From positions 48,225,594-48,289,593 of the forward strand of contig CM055111.1 of the NCBI GenBank assembly GCA_029204225.1: 64,000 nucleotides of DNA, in the 5' to 3' direction. The notes under the pieces were generated by a model. The model ran no database searches. It was not told where the DNA came from and saw only the letters and a program-made list of their open reading frames with translations. The DNA is from Diphasiastrum complanatum. Its lineage: Eukaryota; Streptophyta; Lycopodiopsida; Lycopodiales; Lycopodiaceae. The position numbers and the translations under genes are program-made. This document shows, in pieces, positions 42,627 through 56,999 of this stretch (its first letter is position 1; each line of letters opens with the position of its first letter).

Positions 42627-45600
42627 CTAGCTTGGTTCAATCATTGCTTTACTAATCACTCCAAGTGATGATCTGAACTTCATAAAAGGTGTCTTTTGAA
42701 GTGGTTTAGTAAGTAGATCAGCTACACATTCATTGCTTGGAACATGCTCCAAAGCAATCTCCTTGGCTTGCACCATTTCTCTCACAAAGTGATGGCATAT
42801 CTCAATGTGCTTAGATCTTGCATGGAAGATTGGGTTAGATGCAAGGTGTTGGGCTGATATATTGTCATTGTAGATGATTGGTGCCTCCTCTGAATCCATG
42901 ATTTTTAGTTCCACCAATAATCTCTTGATCCAAAGTACCTCGTTTGTAGTGGTTGTCAAAGCTTTGTACTCGGCCTCGGTTGAAGATAGAGATATAGTTT
43001 CTTGCTTTTTTGAAAGCCATGAAACCACACCTTCTCCTATGAAAGTTGAATAGGCACTTGTTGATTTCCTATCCCTCTTGTCCCCTGCAAAATCTGAATC
43101 ACTAAATGCATGAAGGTTAATCACATCTCCTCTATATAGAATCCCAAAATCCAATGTACCCGAGATGTATCTTAGAATCCTCTTAGCCTTTTTCCAATGG
43201 ATATTCAATGGCTTTTGCATGGATTGGCTCAACCTACATACACTAAAGCTAAGATCTGGTCTAGTTATAGTGATCCACATTAAGGAACCTATAAGTTGCC
43301 TAAACAAAGTGATGTCCATGAAGGATCTTTCATCATCTTCATTTGGCACTTTTACATCTTGCTCCATTGGTGTGTCAACACTTTTGCATACTTCCATCTT
43401 AAACTTCTTCAAAAGACTTTGAGCATAGTTTACTTGACTTATAAAGATAAAATCAGACCCTCTAAGTACTTCTATGCCTAAGATGAAGTGAAGACACCCT
43501 AGATCTACCATCTTGAACTCTAAGGATAGATCTATCTTGATTTTTTCAATACCATCAACACTATTTCCACTAATGATGATGTCATCTACATAAATGAGTA
43601 AAAGTACAATACCAACATCATCAAACTTAATGTAAAGAGTGGGATCATATTCACTTTGAACAAAAGAAAGTGAAATAAGATAGCAATGTAGTCTTGAATT
43701 CCAAGATCTCGAGGCTTGCTTCAAGCCATAGATGCTTCTTTGGAGATGGCATACTTTGTTCTCCATTCCATGCTTGATGAACCCTTGTGGTTGCTCCATA
43801 TAGATATCTTCTTCCAAAAAACCATTCAAGAAAGCATTAGAGACATCCATTTGACATAGAATCCATCCAAAATGTGATGCAAGTGCAATGATTAGTCTTA
43901 TTGTGACCATCTTGGCCACGGGTGCAAAAGTTTCCTCATAGTCTATCCCTCTCTCTTGAGCATAACCTTTTGCAACTAATCTTGCTTTATGTTTGTTAAC
44001 ACTCCCATTTGCATTCAACTTAAGCTTGAAGACCCACTTGCATCCTATTACATTCCTTTGAGGTCTCTCAACAAGCAACCAAGTTTCATTCTCAATCAAG
44101 GCATCATACTCATCCAACATAGATTTATACCATTCTTTGGAGTTCAATGCATCTTCAACATTAGACGGTTCTTCAAAACTAGATAAAGCATAAGAAGTGG
44201 ATGAGATACCCTCAACTTGCTGTCCTTTGCCTTGATATGTGAGCCTTGATGGCTCCACTTTTGCCCTTGAAGATCTCCTTGGTGTGATAGGTGGGTTTGG
44301 TGCTTGCTCCTCCATGAGCTCCTCCTCAAAACCAAGATCTTGCTCCTCGGCCATCTTCTTCTTGATTGTTGGAGCACTTGAGCCTTCTTCAAGCATATGC
44401 ATATGATGTTCATCAAAGATGACATCCCTTGAAACAACAAACTTGTTCAAGGATGGGAGATAGACTTTGTAGCCCTTGCTTGAGCTTGCATATCCAAGCA
44501 TGATCCCTCTTGTGGAAGATGGATCCTCCTTGGTTCTTGTTTCCAATGGCACATGCACATAACATATACACCCAAAAACTTTCAAGTGATTAAGATTGGG
44601 TTTCTTTCCATACAACATCTCATAAGGAGTTTTGCCTTCAATTGCTTTGCAAGACACCCTATTCATCAAGTAGTTTGCACATACAAGAGACTCACCCCAA
44701 AAGGATTTGGGCAAACAAGCATCTAATCTTAAAGCCTTAGAACATTCACATAATGTTCTATTCCTTCTTTCAGCAACTCCATTTTGTTGAGGAGTGTAAG
44801 GACAAGAAGTCTCTTTCTTGATCCCTTCCTCCTCACAAAAGGCCTTGAACTCATTGGAGATGAATTCTCCACCATTGTCACTTCTAAGAATCTTGATGCT
44901 ATGATTATGATGCTTTTTCACAAACAACTTGAACTTTACAAAAGTATCAAATACTTGAGACTTGAAGGAAAGTAAGAACACCCAACAATATCTTGAGTAG
45001 TCATCAATGAAGGTTAAAAACATGGATGAACCTCCATTAGATTTGGTGCTAGCAATGTGCACATCCGAGTGTATGAGTTCAAGAGGATGAGATGACTTTG
45101 TGATGGAGTTAGGAAACACCTTCTTATGTGCCTTGGATAAGGCACAAGCTTCACAAACCTTGTCTTCCTTCCCAATAGACCTTGGTAGGCCTAAAGCATA
45201 CTCCTCCTTGATCATAGCCTCCATGGAACCCGAGTTGACATGTCCAAGTCTTTTGTGCCAAAAAGTAAAGGTAGATATCTTGCTCTTCTCGGCCAACATG
45301 ACAACATTAGTATCCACAAATGCATCCAGCTTATAAAGTTTGCCAAGTCTAGTGCCCTTAGCCACTATCTTACCCTTCTTCTTGATGAAACATTCATTTG
45401 AAGGAAAGTCAACATTGAAACCATTGTCTACCATTTGGCCAACACTTAGTAGATTCTTTGTTATTGTAGGAATGTACAAAACACCTTCTATGTTGATCTT
45501 TTTGGAAGATCCTAAGCAAAGGGGAATGCTACCAACTCCTTCAATCTTACAAGCTTCATCATTTGCTGTATAGATAGACTTTATAGGTCCATCATAAGAT

Positions 45601-46595
45601 AAGAGAGAAGAGAAAAACTCCCTTTTACTAGTCATGTGTGAACTAGCACCCGAGTCAATCCACCAAGGATCTTCTCCTTTGAAGCTTGTTGAAGAAAATA
45701 TGGACATCATGAGAGAGTCCTCATGTGAACTCTCCTCCTCCTCCTCTTTGCTCATGTTGGCTTGGCTTTGATATTGCTTCCTCTTGAAGCATTCCGAGGC
45801 ATAATGCCCCATCTTGCTACAATAGTAGCACTTCATCTTTGATTTGTCCTTCTTGACTTTGGTGGTTGATGGAGATGCCTTTGGGGGTCCTTCTTGATCC
45901 TCAAGCTTTGTAGACTTCTTGAATGTTGATCCTTTGCCTTTGGACTTGCCTTTGCCTTTGGTGAAGAGAGCTTGGTCATCTCCACCTTGGATGGAAAGCC
46001 TATCCATCCTCTCTTGCATTTGGCTCCTTCTTGATTCCTCTGCCATGAGTGTGCCTTGGAGTTCTTCAAGTATGGGTAGCTTACCCATAATTGCATATCC
46101 CTGAACCAAATTGTCAAATTCAAAGCTTAGTCCATTCAATATGAGTTGAACAAGCTCTTCATCCTTGATAGGGTCACCTATAAAGGCTAGCTCTTTGTTC
46201 AATTCCTTTACTCTTAGGACAAAAGTATGTGCACTCTCTCCTTTCTTTTGATAGCTTCTATAGATTTGATTCTTCAAAGCTAACATTCTAGTTTGGTTCT
46301 TGGATTCATAGACCTTTTGCAAAGTCTTCCAAGCATCTTGAGCTGAAGTGCAATCTCCTACCTCTCTTAAGAGTTCATTTGCAACATTCATTTTTATGCA
46401 ATGTAGTGCAACATTGCACCTCTTGATGTATTTGGCTTTTTCTTGAGGATGAATAGGTTCACCCTCCTTACCATTTACAATTTCCATCAGATCTTGCATG
46501 ATCATGATAGATTCCATTCTAACTTTCCATATGGAATAGTTAGTTTTGTTGAGCCTTTCATTAGTATCCAAAAGATATGCATTTATAGATGCCAT
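42627..46595 (-). CDS. Copia gag-pol polyprotein, complete
   Basis: Single 1322-residue polyprotein for capsid, protease, integrase and reverse transcriptase/RNase H. UBN2-type gag occupies about residues 1-220 (TNYSIWKVRMESIM). The CCHC knuckle CYYCSKMGHYASEC is at 256-269. Protease WWIDSGASSHM has its Asp at 314. The pre-integrase zinc finger (FWHKRLGH) lies near 445. Integrase catalytic residues are Asp511 (IHSDVH), Asp573 (RSDNGGEF) and Glu609 (GVAERRNRT). RT spans about 838-1080 with YVDD at 1002-1005. RNase H follows (SDSDFAGD, LSSTEAEYKAL) to the end. No stop or frameshift and all catalytic residues kept, so the copy could be active. The stop overlaps the polypurine region, as usual. 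Confidence 0.96.
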   Translation of the reverse strand: MASINAYLLDTNERLNKTNYSIWKVRMESIMIMQDLMEIVNGKEGEPIHPQEKAKYIKRCNVALHCIKMNVANELLREVGDCTSAQDAWKTLQKVYESKNQTRMLALKNQIYRSYQKKGESAHTFVLRVKELNKELAFIGDPIKDEELVQLILNGLSFEFDNLVQGYAIMGKLPILEELQGTLMAEESRRSQMQERMDRLSIQGGDDQALFTKGKGKSKGKGSTFKKSTKLEDQEGPPKASPSTTKVKKDKSKMKCYYCSKMGHYASECFKRKQYQSQANMSKEEEEESSHEDSLMMSIFSSTSFKGEDPWWIDSGASSHMTSKREFFSSLLSYDGPIKSIYTANDEACKIEGVGSIPLCLGSSKKINIEGVLYIPTITKNLLSVGQMVDNGFNVDFPSNECFIKKKGKIVAKGTRLGKLYKLDAFVDTNVVMLAEKSKISTFTFWHKRLGHVNSGSMEAMIKEEYALGLPRSIGKEDKVCEACALSKAHKKVFPNSITKSSHPLELIHSDVHIASTKSNGGSSMFLTFIDDYSRYCWVFLLSFKSQVFDTFVKFKLFVKKHHNHSIKILRSDNGGEFISNEFKAFCEEEGIKKETSCPYTPQQNGVAERRNRTLCECSKALRLDACLPKSFWGESLVCANYLMNRVSCKAIEGKTPYEMLYGKKPNLNHLKVFGCICYVHVPLETRTKEDPSSTRGIMLGYASSSKGYKVYLPSLNKFVVSRDVIFDEHHMHMLEEGSSAPTIKKKMAEEQDLGFEEELMEEQAPNPPITPRRSSRAKVEPSRLTYQGKGQQVEGISSTSYALSSFEEPSNVEDALNSKEWYKSMLDEYDALIENETWLLVERPQRNVIGCKWVFKLKLNANGSVNKHKARLVAKGYAQERGIDYEETFAPVAKMVTIRLIIALASHFGWILCQMDVSNAFLNGFLEEDIYMEQPQGFIKHGMENKVCHLQRSIYGLKQASRSWNSRLHCYLISLSFVQSEYDPTLYIKFDDVGIVLLLIYVDDIIISGNSVDGIEKIKIDLSLEFKMVDLGCLHFILGIEVLRGSDFIFISQVNYAQSLLKKFKMEVCKSVDTPMEQDVKVPNEDDERSFMDITLFRQLIGSLMWITITRPDLSFSVCRLSQSMQKPLNIHWKKAKRILRYISGTLDFGILYRGDVINLHAFSDSDFAGDKRDRKSTSAYSTFIGEGVVSWLSKKQETISLSSTEAEYKALTTTTNEVLWIKRLLVELKIMDSEEAPIIYNDNISAQHLASNPIFHARSKHIEICHHFVREMVQAKEIALEHVPSNECVADLLTKPLQKTPFMKFRSSLGVISKAMIEPS

Positions 46596-47393
46596 CTAGT
46601 CTCCTAATCAAGGACTTGACACAAATGAAGGTTACTTCTATTGATTTGATTGAAGGTATACCTTATCCCACTTCTTAGGGACCTGAAAAGGTCAGTAATA
46701 GACTTCCTATAAAGATCTAAGAATGATCTCTAACAAAATCAAATCATAGAATACTAGAAACAATGCACTTGCTTGATTGAAGTAGACAATACTAGTAGAA
46801 TTGCCCCTCTTTCTATAAAGAACATTAAAGCTTCCAAATGATCTGATCAAGAGTGAATTTCAGCAACCTAATATACTTCCAAAATCACTTGTAAAAGATC
46901 TAAATGGAACTTAATGAGGATGCAACACAATCTACTATCCAATCACAAGCAAAAAATGATCAAAATTGATGAAAAATTGATCTAATTTGGTGCATAAGTC
47001 AAGCAATGGTTGGACTGAACCTAAATCACTTTAGGAGGTGTCTACTACACCTTAGAACAGCCTTGAAGATTCCCCAAAACTCTGATCTTCCCTCTCCTTG
47101 AATGCTAGAAAGCCTCCTCTATGAAATCACCTCCAAAACTCGCTTAGAAATCAATGCTTGGAGCAAGCAAAACTTGCTATCTTGGTAATGTGAATTGAAT
47201 TCAACTTTGCCTCTGGTTTTAGACACCTAAACACCTGCAAATGAAGTCACACAACACCAATCTCCAATGTATTTGACTCACTTTGAGTTCTAGAATCAAT
47301 ACTAGATGCTAAGATCCAATCTACACAAGATTTAGATCAAAAATTGTGATCAAATTGAATGAAAACCAAGGATTTAGTTCATTTCAACCTTTA
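46596..47393 (-). other. Untranslated leader of intact copia
   Basis: About 800 bp between primer site and gag ATG, no long frame; presumably packaging and leader sequence. Confidence 0.7.
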
Positions 47394-47406
47394 GGCTCTG
47401 ATACCA
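47394..47406 (-). other. Primer binding site of intact copia
   Basis: TGGTATCAGAGCC on the minus strand, complementary to initiator Met-tRNA, touching the 5' LTR. Confidence 0.92.
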
Positions 47407-48088
47407 TGTAAAAATTACAGCAAATAAGGATCCTAAAACACTTGAAATGATGAGGGAAACAATAGATTATGATTTCATAAGATTAGCACAAGTTGAACCA
47501 TCAAAATCCATCAAAAATCTATGCTTGAACCTCACTAAATGGCCCAAATCCTTGAAGAAGGCTTCACACGTGTGAAAGTACGGCCTCCCACAGTCTGAGT
47601 ACTGTACACCAGACCTACATTCAATCCTATAATCATTAGTAATCACAAGTACTCAAACAATTATGAACATAGAGAGCAATTGCACCATTATGAGAGAAAA
47701 AACATGAAATTGCTTGATTGATTTTGGTGAGATATCATCACCTATATATACATGATCCATCACGGTTTTGGGCAGGTATGAGTAGCCCTAAACCTATCCC
47801 TAATGCTAATTTTGGTGGATCTTTCATCCCTACCAAGTTAGGGTTGGAATCTTGGAGATCCCTCAACAATGCAAAAATTACCAAAAATAGCTCCTATTTT
47901 TTCTCCCTTGTATCTAAGCATAATTTGGACTCATTCCAAAGGTTCTAACACTTAGGTCTACTTGAGAACATCCTTATGAATGGAATCCTATGCTATTTGG
48001 CACGTGTGACAAGCCACATCATGACCATCTAACTATTTACAAGTCATATGACCAAAACTAGTCAAGCTAGAATTGTGAATTTTTAACA
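47407..48088 (-). repeat. 5' LTR of intact copia
   Basis: Promoter-bearing LTR. ATATATAGG on the minus strand near 47742-47750 is the best TATA candidate. Confidence 0.92.
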
Positions 48089-48339
48089 GATGTAAAGGAA
48101 CGTGACATTTTTGGTATTAGTGTGAGGTGTTTTATTATGTTTATCACAAAGAGGTTTGTGAAAACGAGATTTTTTTTTTATTGTTATAAAGTGGTTTTTT
48201 ATTTTGTTCACTAAAAGGGTTTGTAAATATTTTTTTGTTAGGTTTGTACAATTTCAGATCTAGGTTGTCGAGAGCATTTCTAGTTCTATTTATCTCATAG
48301 TTACTTCCTTCTTTAATTTAAAATTTGTCAACATTGAAT

Positions 48340-50315
<1,976 letters not shown>

Positions 50316-50741
50316 TTTTTCTCTCTCTCATAATGGTCACTGGTTTCTCTCTTGTGGTTATTAATAGTACAAGCATCCGTAGCCATATATTCACAGACTC
50401 ACAATCAAATCTTAAAGTTGACTCAACTCAAAACTAGGTTGGAAATACTCTTCCCATCTATAGAGATATTCTCTCTGATGGATCCAGATACCAAAACTCT
50501 TCCATGGGCAAGAGTATTGAGGCATTAGTAGAAGGTTACAGTGCTATACTTCAAACAAAATAAAAAAATTATAGTTTCAAGCCTTCAAACCATAGTAGGA
50601 GGAATTCAAATACATACCGCAAGCCACATATGTTATGCCCTCCCAAGCTCTCTTCCATCTCAACCTATGGACTTTGTTCATATAAACAAACTCTTCTAAT
50701 GAGAATCTAACAAAGCTCTAATTCTAAAATTTAATAATAAA

Positions 50742-51160
50742 TTAAATCTCAGTTGCTTGTCTTTGAATAGAAGTTTGTTCAAAGATGTTCGTAATGTTGT
50801 CTTCACTTCTACAATGCTCCAACACTATCTGCTTTTGATGAACTTTCTCTATGGTGTAATGAAATTTTAATTCAGTATGTTTGCTTCTTGAGTGAAATCT
50901 TAGATTGAGGGTAAGTATTCTATAGCTTAGATGGTTACAAGAAATGATTGTTAGAGATTGATGTGGTAAACCAACACCATAGAATAATTGTCTCAACCAT
51001 ATGGCTTCTTTGGCTGCATGACAACTACCACATATTCTAACTTAGAAGAGAGAGCAATTATAGACTATTTTCTACTATTCCAAGGTATTGGCCCATTGTT
51101 GAGCATGAAAACTCTTGATGTTGATATCCCCTACCCAATCTGCATTTGTATACGTCGATA
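50742..51160 (-). pseudogene. Copia RNase H remnant
   Basis: The minus strand has KEAIWLRQLFYGVGLPHQSL, FHSRSKHTELKFHYTIEKVH and QKQIVLEHCRSEDNITNIF, the copia RNase H C-terminus, with frame breaks upstream. Confidence 0.78.
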
Positions 51161-51167
51161 GAATATG

Positions 51168-52164
51168 TGTTAGAAGATTCCAATGAAGATTCTTCTAACC
51201 AATTCCATCTATCATGAGCGCATATAGGATATTAAAAAGCAGAAGAGAGCCGCCAAACTACAATGGAGGGCATCGACAAGTCATCGACAAAGGAGCTCCA
51301 GAATCTAGATATACCGGGAGTGCCAATACCAAAGGAGTTGACAAGTAACGGACCGACCAACAATCGAAAACAAAGCCCAGCGCCTCACTACCATATTTTA
51401 TGGATATGGGAATAAAAGCATGGCCAAGTTGACAAAAGAATTAAATCTACTTGAAATGTAATGTCAGACACCCATAGAAGGTGCATTGTACTTGCAAGCC
51501 TATGGCGCAAGAGTTAGAGGTAGATTGACTCTCAGATGGGTTCAAAGTGAAAAGGGACCCCAGTAGTTAAAAACTGGGTTTTAAAAACTTTATAAAGTCA
51601 AGTTGTTATGGCACATGATTTGGGGTGAACCAAAAATCCTAACCCTAGGAATTTCTATATAAGGGCATGTGACACCACTTTTTGAGTGATTATTTTGGAT
51701 GATGAATGCTTGTTTTGTTTTTGTTAATCATGCTATCACAATCACAAATCATCTTTAGCACAAGCATTCATCCCTCTAGTTTCTAGAACTAATCCATAAA
51801 ATCCAAACACATGCAAAATAGGTGTTAGATCTACATTTTGGAGAGATCACTAAGATCCTTAGGTAGGTTCCCTTCATCGTTTGCCTCCCTTGAGAAGATC
51901 AACCTCTTGAGGAGAAGATCTAGAGCCAAGGATGCCTAGATAAACCAAAGCAACCAAGATCCAAGAAAAGAGAAAATTAGAATCAAGAAAAACCCAAAAG
52001 AAAAAGAAAGGATGATGAATCTCATCCCTAGATCTAAGACAATACACTTTTAGATCTTACACTAAGCTTGACACCCTTAGTAGGCTTAGATCCCCATTCC
52101 TATCTCTTTGTTTACCCTCTCCCCATTGGATCAAAACTCGATACTACACACGACTACTCACTCG
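51168..52164 (+). repeat. Gypsy LTR copy, near full length
   Basis: Starts TGTTAGAAGATTCC. Shares CCAAACTAC..GACAAGTC.. and AACCAAAAATCCTA..CCTA plus TATATAAGG with the LTR at 52776-53983 but lacks its (GA)n array. Abuts a second LTR start at 52165. Confidence 0.7.
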
Positions 52165-52524
52165 ATGTTAGAAGATTCTTCTAACTGATTCTAGCTATCA
52201 TGGGTGCATAAAGGATATCGAAAAGTGGAATCGAGCCACCAAACTACAATGGAGAGCGTCGACAAGTCACCTATAAAGGAGCTCCATAATCTAGATATAT
52301 CGAGAGCGCCAATACCAAAGGAGTCGAAATCGACGATCGAAAACAAAGCCCAACATCTCACTACCATATTTTCCGAATATGGGAATAAAAACATGGCCAA
52401 GTTGGCAAAAGAATAAAACTACCTGAAATGTAATGTCAAACACCCGTAGAAGGTTGTTAGAAGATTCTGGTGAAGATTTTTCTAACGGATAGATTCTGAT
52501 ACAAATTCTTCTAACAGATTCCAG
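52165..52524 (+). repeat. Truncated gypsy LTR starts, two in a row
   Basis: TGTTAGAAGATTCTTCTAAC at 52165 with about 290 bp of LTR 5' sequence, then TGTTAGAAGATTC again near 52456 followed by other TCTTCTAAC motifs. Confidence 0.65.
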
Positions 52525-52775
52525 ATGAACTTTTTACAGGATGTTCGTGTGAACTATGAGGGGACTGTGAGGAATATGTATGGGGACTATATCATTCAAT
52601 TCGAATATGGAGGAATTAAAACCCAGAAATCAAATTTTCTCCTAGCTCCACTGACAACACTTTCCAAAGAGAGTGTGAAAATTCTGTCAAATGAGCTAGC
52701 AGGAGAAGCTGGTTTCTCCTCACCGAGTTGGTATAAAGAAAGTCCAACCTTTGACATTGTTACAGATATCGAATG

Positions 52776-52782
<7 letters not shown>
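52525..52782 (+). pseudogene. Exon-like fragment resembling an RNA polymerase largest subunit
   Basis: TTTTTACAG at 52531-52539 looks like a splice acceptor. The frame then reads DVRVNYEGTVRNMYGDYIIQ FEYGG. The pattern DV.V.Y.GTVRN..GD.IQF.YG is typical of the catalytic core of eukaryotic RNA polymerase largest subunits (Pol II RPB1, and Pol IV/V homologues in plants). The remainder (LLAPLTTLSKESVKILSNEL AGEAGFSS) is less clear and may have read past the original exon. The frame ends at TAA inside the next LTR start. No other polymerase sequence is nearby, so it is a captured fragment or pseudogene. Assignment from motif recall only. Confidence 0.45.
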
Positions 52783-53983
<1,201 letters not shown>

Positions 53984-53992
53984 ATATTTTTT

Positions 53993-54010
53993 TGGCGCCG
54001 TTGCCAGGGA
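53993..54010 (+). other. Gypsy primer binding site
   Basis: TGGCGCCGTTGCCAGGGA, the form common in plant Tat/Athila-type gypsy elements. Confidence 0.8.
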
Positions 54011-54833
54011 GACGGTGCTAAGCCACTGATTAGATGGGTTTTTAGTTTGTATTTTGCTTGATTTTTCTTGCATTTTTGACGGGTTTATTACTCGCCTACT
54101 AGCCTTTTTTCACTTTTTTGTTCTCTTCTTTACTCGTCACTTCTCCAAAGAGCTAGACAGGCTCCAGACACTGTTCTGTGAGCTCGACGAGCTATAAATT
54201 ATAACTCGCCATCAAAAAATTTACTCACCTTGCAGTCTTTTACTCGCCAAACCCATTTTTTTTTCACTTTTTCCTTGTCAACTTTAATTGTCATCAAAGT
54301 TGAGTGATCAGCAAGCTCATAAGCATCTTTCTGGTGATCGGTGAGTCATAAAATTATTACTCGCGCTCAAAGCCATTACTCACCGTTTTGAATTTCTCAC
54401 CATTTTTTTCCATGTTCTCGCAATTTTATTACTCGCCAGTTATAACTTGCCATCAGTGTTTTCTCCTTATTTGTTCATCATCTTTATTCCCATCAAAGTT
54501 GAGGCCTGTGAACACACTGATCTATCTTCTGAGAGACTAGCGAGTTATAGATTTGCTACTTGCCAATATTACTCACCACTTTTACATGGCCTTCTGATCG
54601 TCATTTTGGCCTAGTAGACAGCTTGGCAAATTATAATCCTATTACTTGCGCTTGTTGTTACTCGTCTGTATATCCAGCATCTGATCACCTATACGCCGAA
54701 AAGATATACAAAAACTATTTGAGAAAAAAGAAAACGAAAAACATAAAAAACAACCGAAAAACCAAAATATCAAAAATAGTCTTATTTCCAGTTCTGTTGT
54801 ATGCATCTGAGATTAGGTAGAAGGTTATCCACC
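54011..54833 (+). other. Gypsy leader
   Basis: TC-rich untranslated leader with recurrent TTACTCGCC/TACTCACC phrases between primer site and gag. Confidence 0.55.
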
Positions 54834-56507
54834 ATGGATCTCCCTGAACTAGAGGAATTTGTCAACGTACTGATCGAAATATTACCTGAATCCATTGATG
54901 TAGATCCACTCCTGATGGACAATCCTAGCCATTGGTGCCCCACAAAGTCTAGAATTTTTCCAAGATCAACCTTCCAAGATTTGATAGCAAGGGAGACCCG
55001 CGACGTTTTCTTCAGATCTACACCCAAGCATGTAGAGCCTACCGAGACGATAGCCTACAAGAGTTGTTAAGATATTTCAATATGTGTTTGAGCAAAATTA
55101 CAAAAGATTGGTATTTCAATTTTCAGTAGAACGAACATGATGATTGAAACATTTTACAGGCTGAGTTCATCACCAGATTCAAAACCATCCGCTTCCTTTC
55201 TGATCCATTTTTGCAACTTGGACGAATATGTATGGATAAGAAAAACGAGTCCCTACACGATTATATTGAGCGGATCAAGAGGTTGTGTGGCGGATGCGAC
55301 CCTGATAGCGTCCCAAATCATAGTGTCCTGACATGGTTCATGGCAAGATTATCCAAGAGAATCAGACAACAAATGAAGCAAAGAGACAAGTATGTGTCTT
55401 TTCAAGCAGCCTGCGCCGATGCCATTAAGTCGACGATAGTGAAAGCACTAGTTCGGACTCTGATAACTTTGATCGGGAACGAAGATGCAAAAAAGAACGA
55501 AGAGCCAAACGTATGGACAAGTTTCATAATGATGTTTTTGCCTCTACATCTATAGTGCCGATACTATCGTATCTGCTATAGAGAAGTTGCACATGCAGAG
55601 CTACGAGCAAATTAGAAAGCTCGCTACTGACCTGACCACGATTGTCAATCAGAAGCTGAAAGGCATGCAATCATGACCTACTCACGCCTACCCAAGGAGA
55701 GAATCCACTATCAAGGCAACCATACTGGAAACAAGTGCCCACAGTTGAGACAAGAGTTAGAGCGACCTATCCAATATTGCCATATTTGTAATATGAGCAA
55801 TCATGATACCAATGAATGTCGCTATAATCTCAGAAACCAAGCAGTCTGACCAACACCAAGTCCCATCCCATTGGCGCAATGTCAAGGTGCCTTATCCCAA
55901 CCATCGCCTAGACTGGCATAACCTCCCATTCCCCCCAGAACCCAAAGTTTAGTAGTACAAAATCCGTAGCCAACTGCGCAGCAGTTGAACATGGTCGAAG
56001 TGACTGAAGAACCCTACTACCCTGGAGAGGAAGCATAAGATTCTATTCCAGTGCATTTCATAGACAGAGAGAACAGGGACTTAGGGTCGATCTACGTCAA
56101 GTGCTACGAATGCTGAGAGAACCATAGAATAGCCAAGTGCCCTAACAAGCCACATGGCAACTTTGTACCTTTATGTCGTGATTGTGGGTATAGACACCCA
56201 TATCTCACGTGTCCAATGAGAACTGAGAGGCAAGGAGAGGTCTCTGCCCCTCTGCATTTGATGAGTTTGGTAGGAGAGCCCAAGGCATCAACAATGTTAG
56301 TATTCATCCAGACAAGAGCCCATAAATGAAAGGAGAAGGAGCCATATAAATCTGCTACCACTGGTCCTGCTAGTGGATCATCTGGTTCCTTATACGTAGG
56401 TGAATACCCAAACCCCACTGTTGAGCAAGGTAACTTTAGACGCATGAAGGAGTGGGTGAAAGAAGCCCAAGCCCTAGATCGGGCTAGAGAGGCTACCCAA
56501 GAACAAG
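54834..56507 (+). pseudogene. Gypsy gag (Retrotrans_gag plus zinc knuckles), interrupted
   Basis: ATG at 54834 (MDLPELEEFVNVLIEILPES). After a TAA and frameshift, the capsid core reads LQELLRYFNMCLSKITKDWY, FITRFKTIRFLSDPFLQLG and NESLHDYIERIKRLCGGCD. CHICNMSNHDTNEC near 55775 is a CX2CX4HX4C knuckle. CYEC..ENHRIAKC and CRDCGYRHPYLTC follow with a CX2CX3HX4C-like spacing. The gag tail EAQALDRAREATQEQDQ is cut by a nested LTR element and resumes at 60670 as RQPEGENDQSPTASPRSLVN up to TAG 60763-60765. Confidence 0.75.
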
Positions 56508-56512
56508 ATCAA
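56508..56512. repeat. Target-site duplication ATCAA, left
   Basis: Perfect match to 60665-60669. Removing the element restores the gag frame. Confidence 0.9.
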
Positions 56513-56999
56513 TGTTATGGCCATATTCGGTTAAGGACCTGGAATAGTTCTAATATGGTAGACCGTCCCTCCGATATTTGAGATTGTTGGTCATGCTATG
56601 ATTTAATTCCATGTCAAGGCCAGTTTATGACTAATAACCTTGAGAGGACCCAGACACTCTAATTGAGACATATGGAGTATTGCATGTCTGTGTGACGGAT
56701 ATAGGCAGGAGGACTACATGAAGAGATGTGAATTATTTATAGTTGACCTACATGGGGATTGCATGGTTTCATGCACAGGACTCTACTCTCTATATAATGA
56801 GGATAATGAGGTAGGGATTCTCCCATCGACATATTGGGTTTAGGTTACCATGTTCTCTCTTCTCCTCTTGCTTCACATGGCATGGCTTGGGGGCTAGATC
56901 CAGGTTTGATCTAGGATTGGTTGGGCAGTATGGCTCCATAGTCTCTTCTATTGTGTTCTCCTATCCTCATCTTAGGGACAATCCTTTAGGGTCTTTACG
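56513..56999 (+). repeat. 5' LTR of chromovirus derivative copy 3
   Basis: TGTTATGGCCATATTCGG to GGGTCTTTACG. The final CA has become CG. TTGGCGACCC follows as possible primer site. Confidence 0.85.

Larger units (their letters stand above)
41931..48088 (-). mobile_element. Intact Ty1/copia retrotransposon, 6158 bp
   Basis: Two 682-bp LTRs that I could not distinguish by reading, a 13-base primer site touching the 5' LTR, one uninterrupted 1322-codon gag-pol frame and a purine tract touching the 3' LTR. Everything needed for autonomous transposition is visible. Flanking pentamers are GGATC (left) and GATGT (right), so no perfect target duplication is present. Confidence 0.93.
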
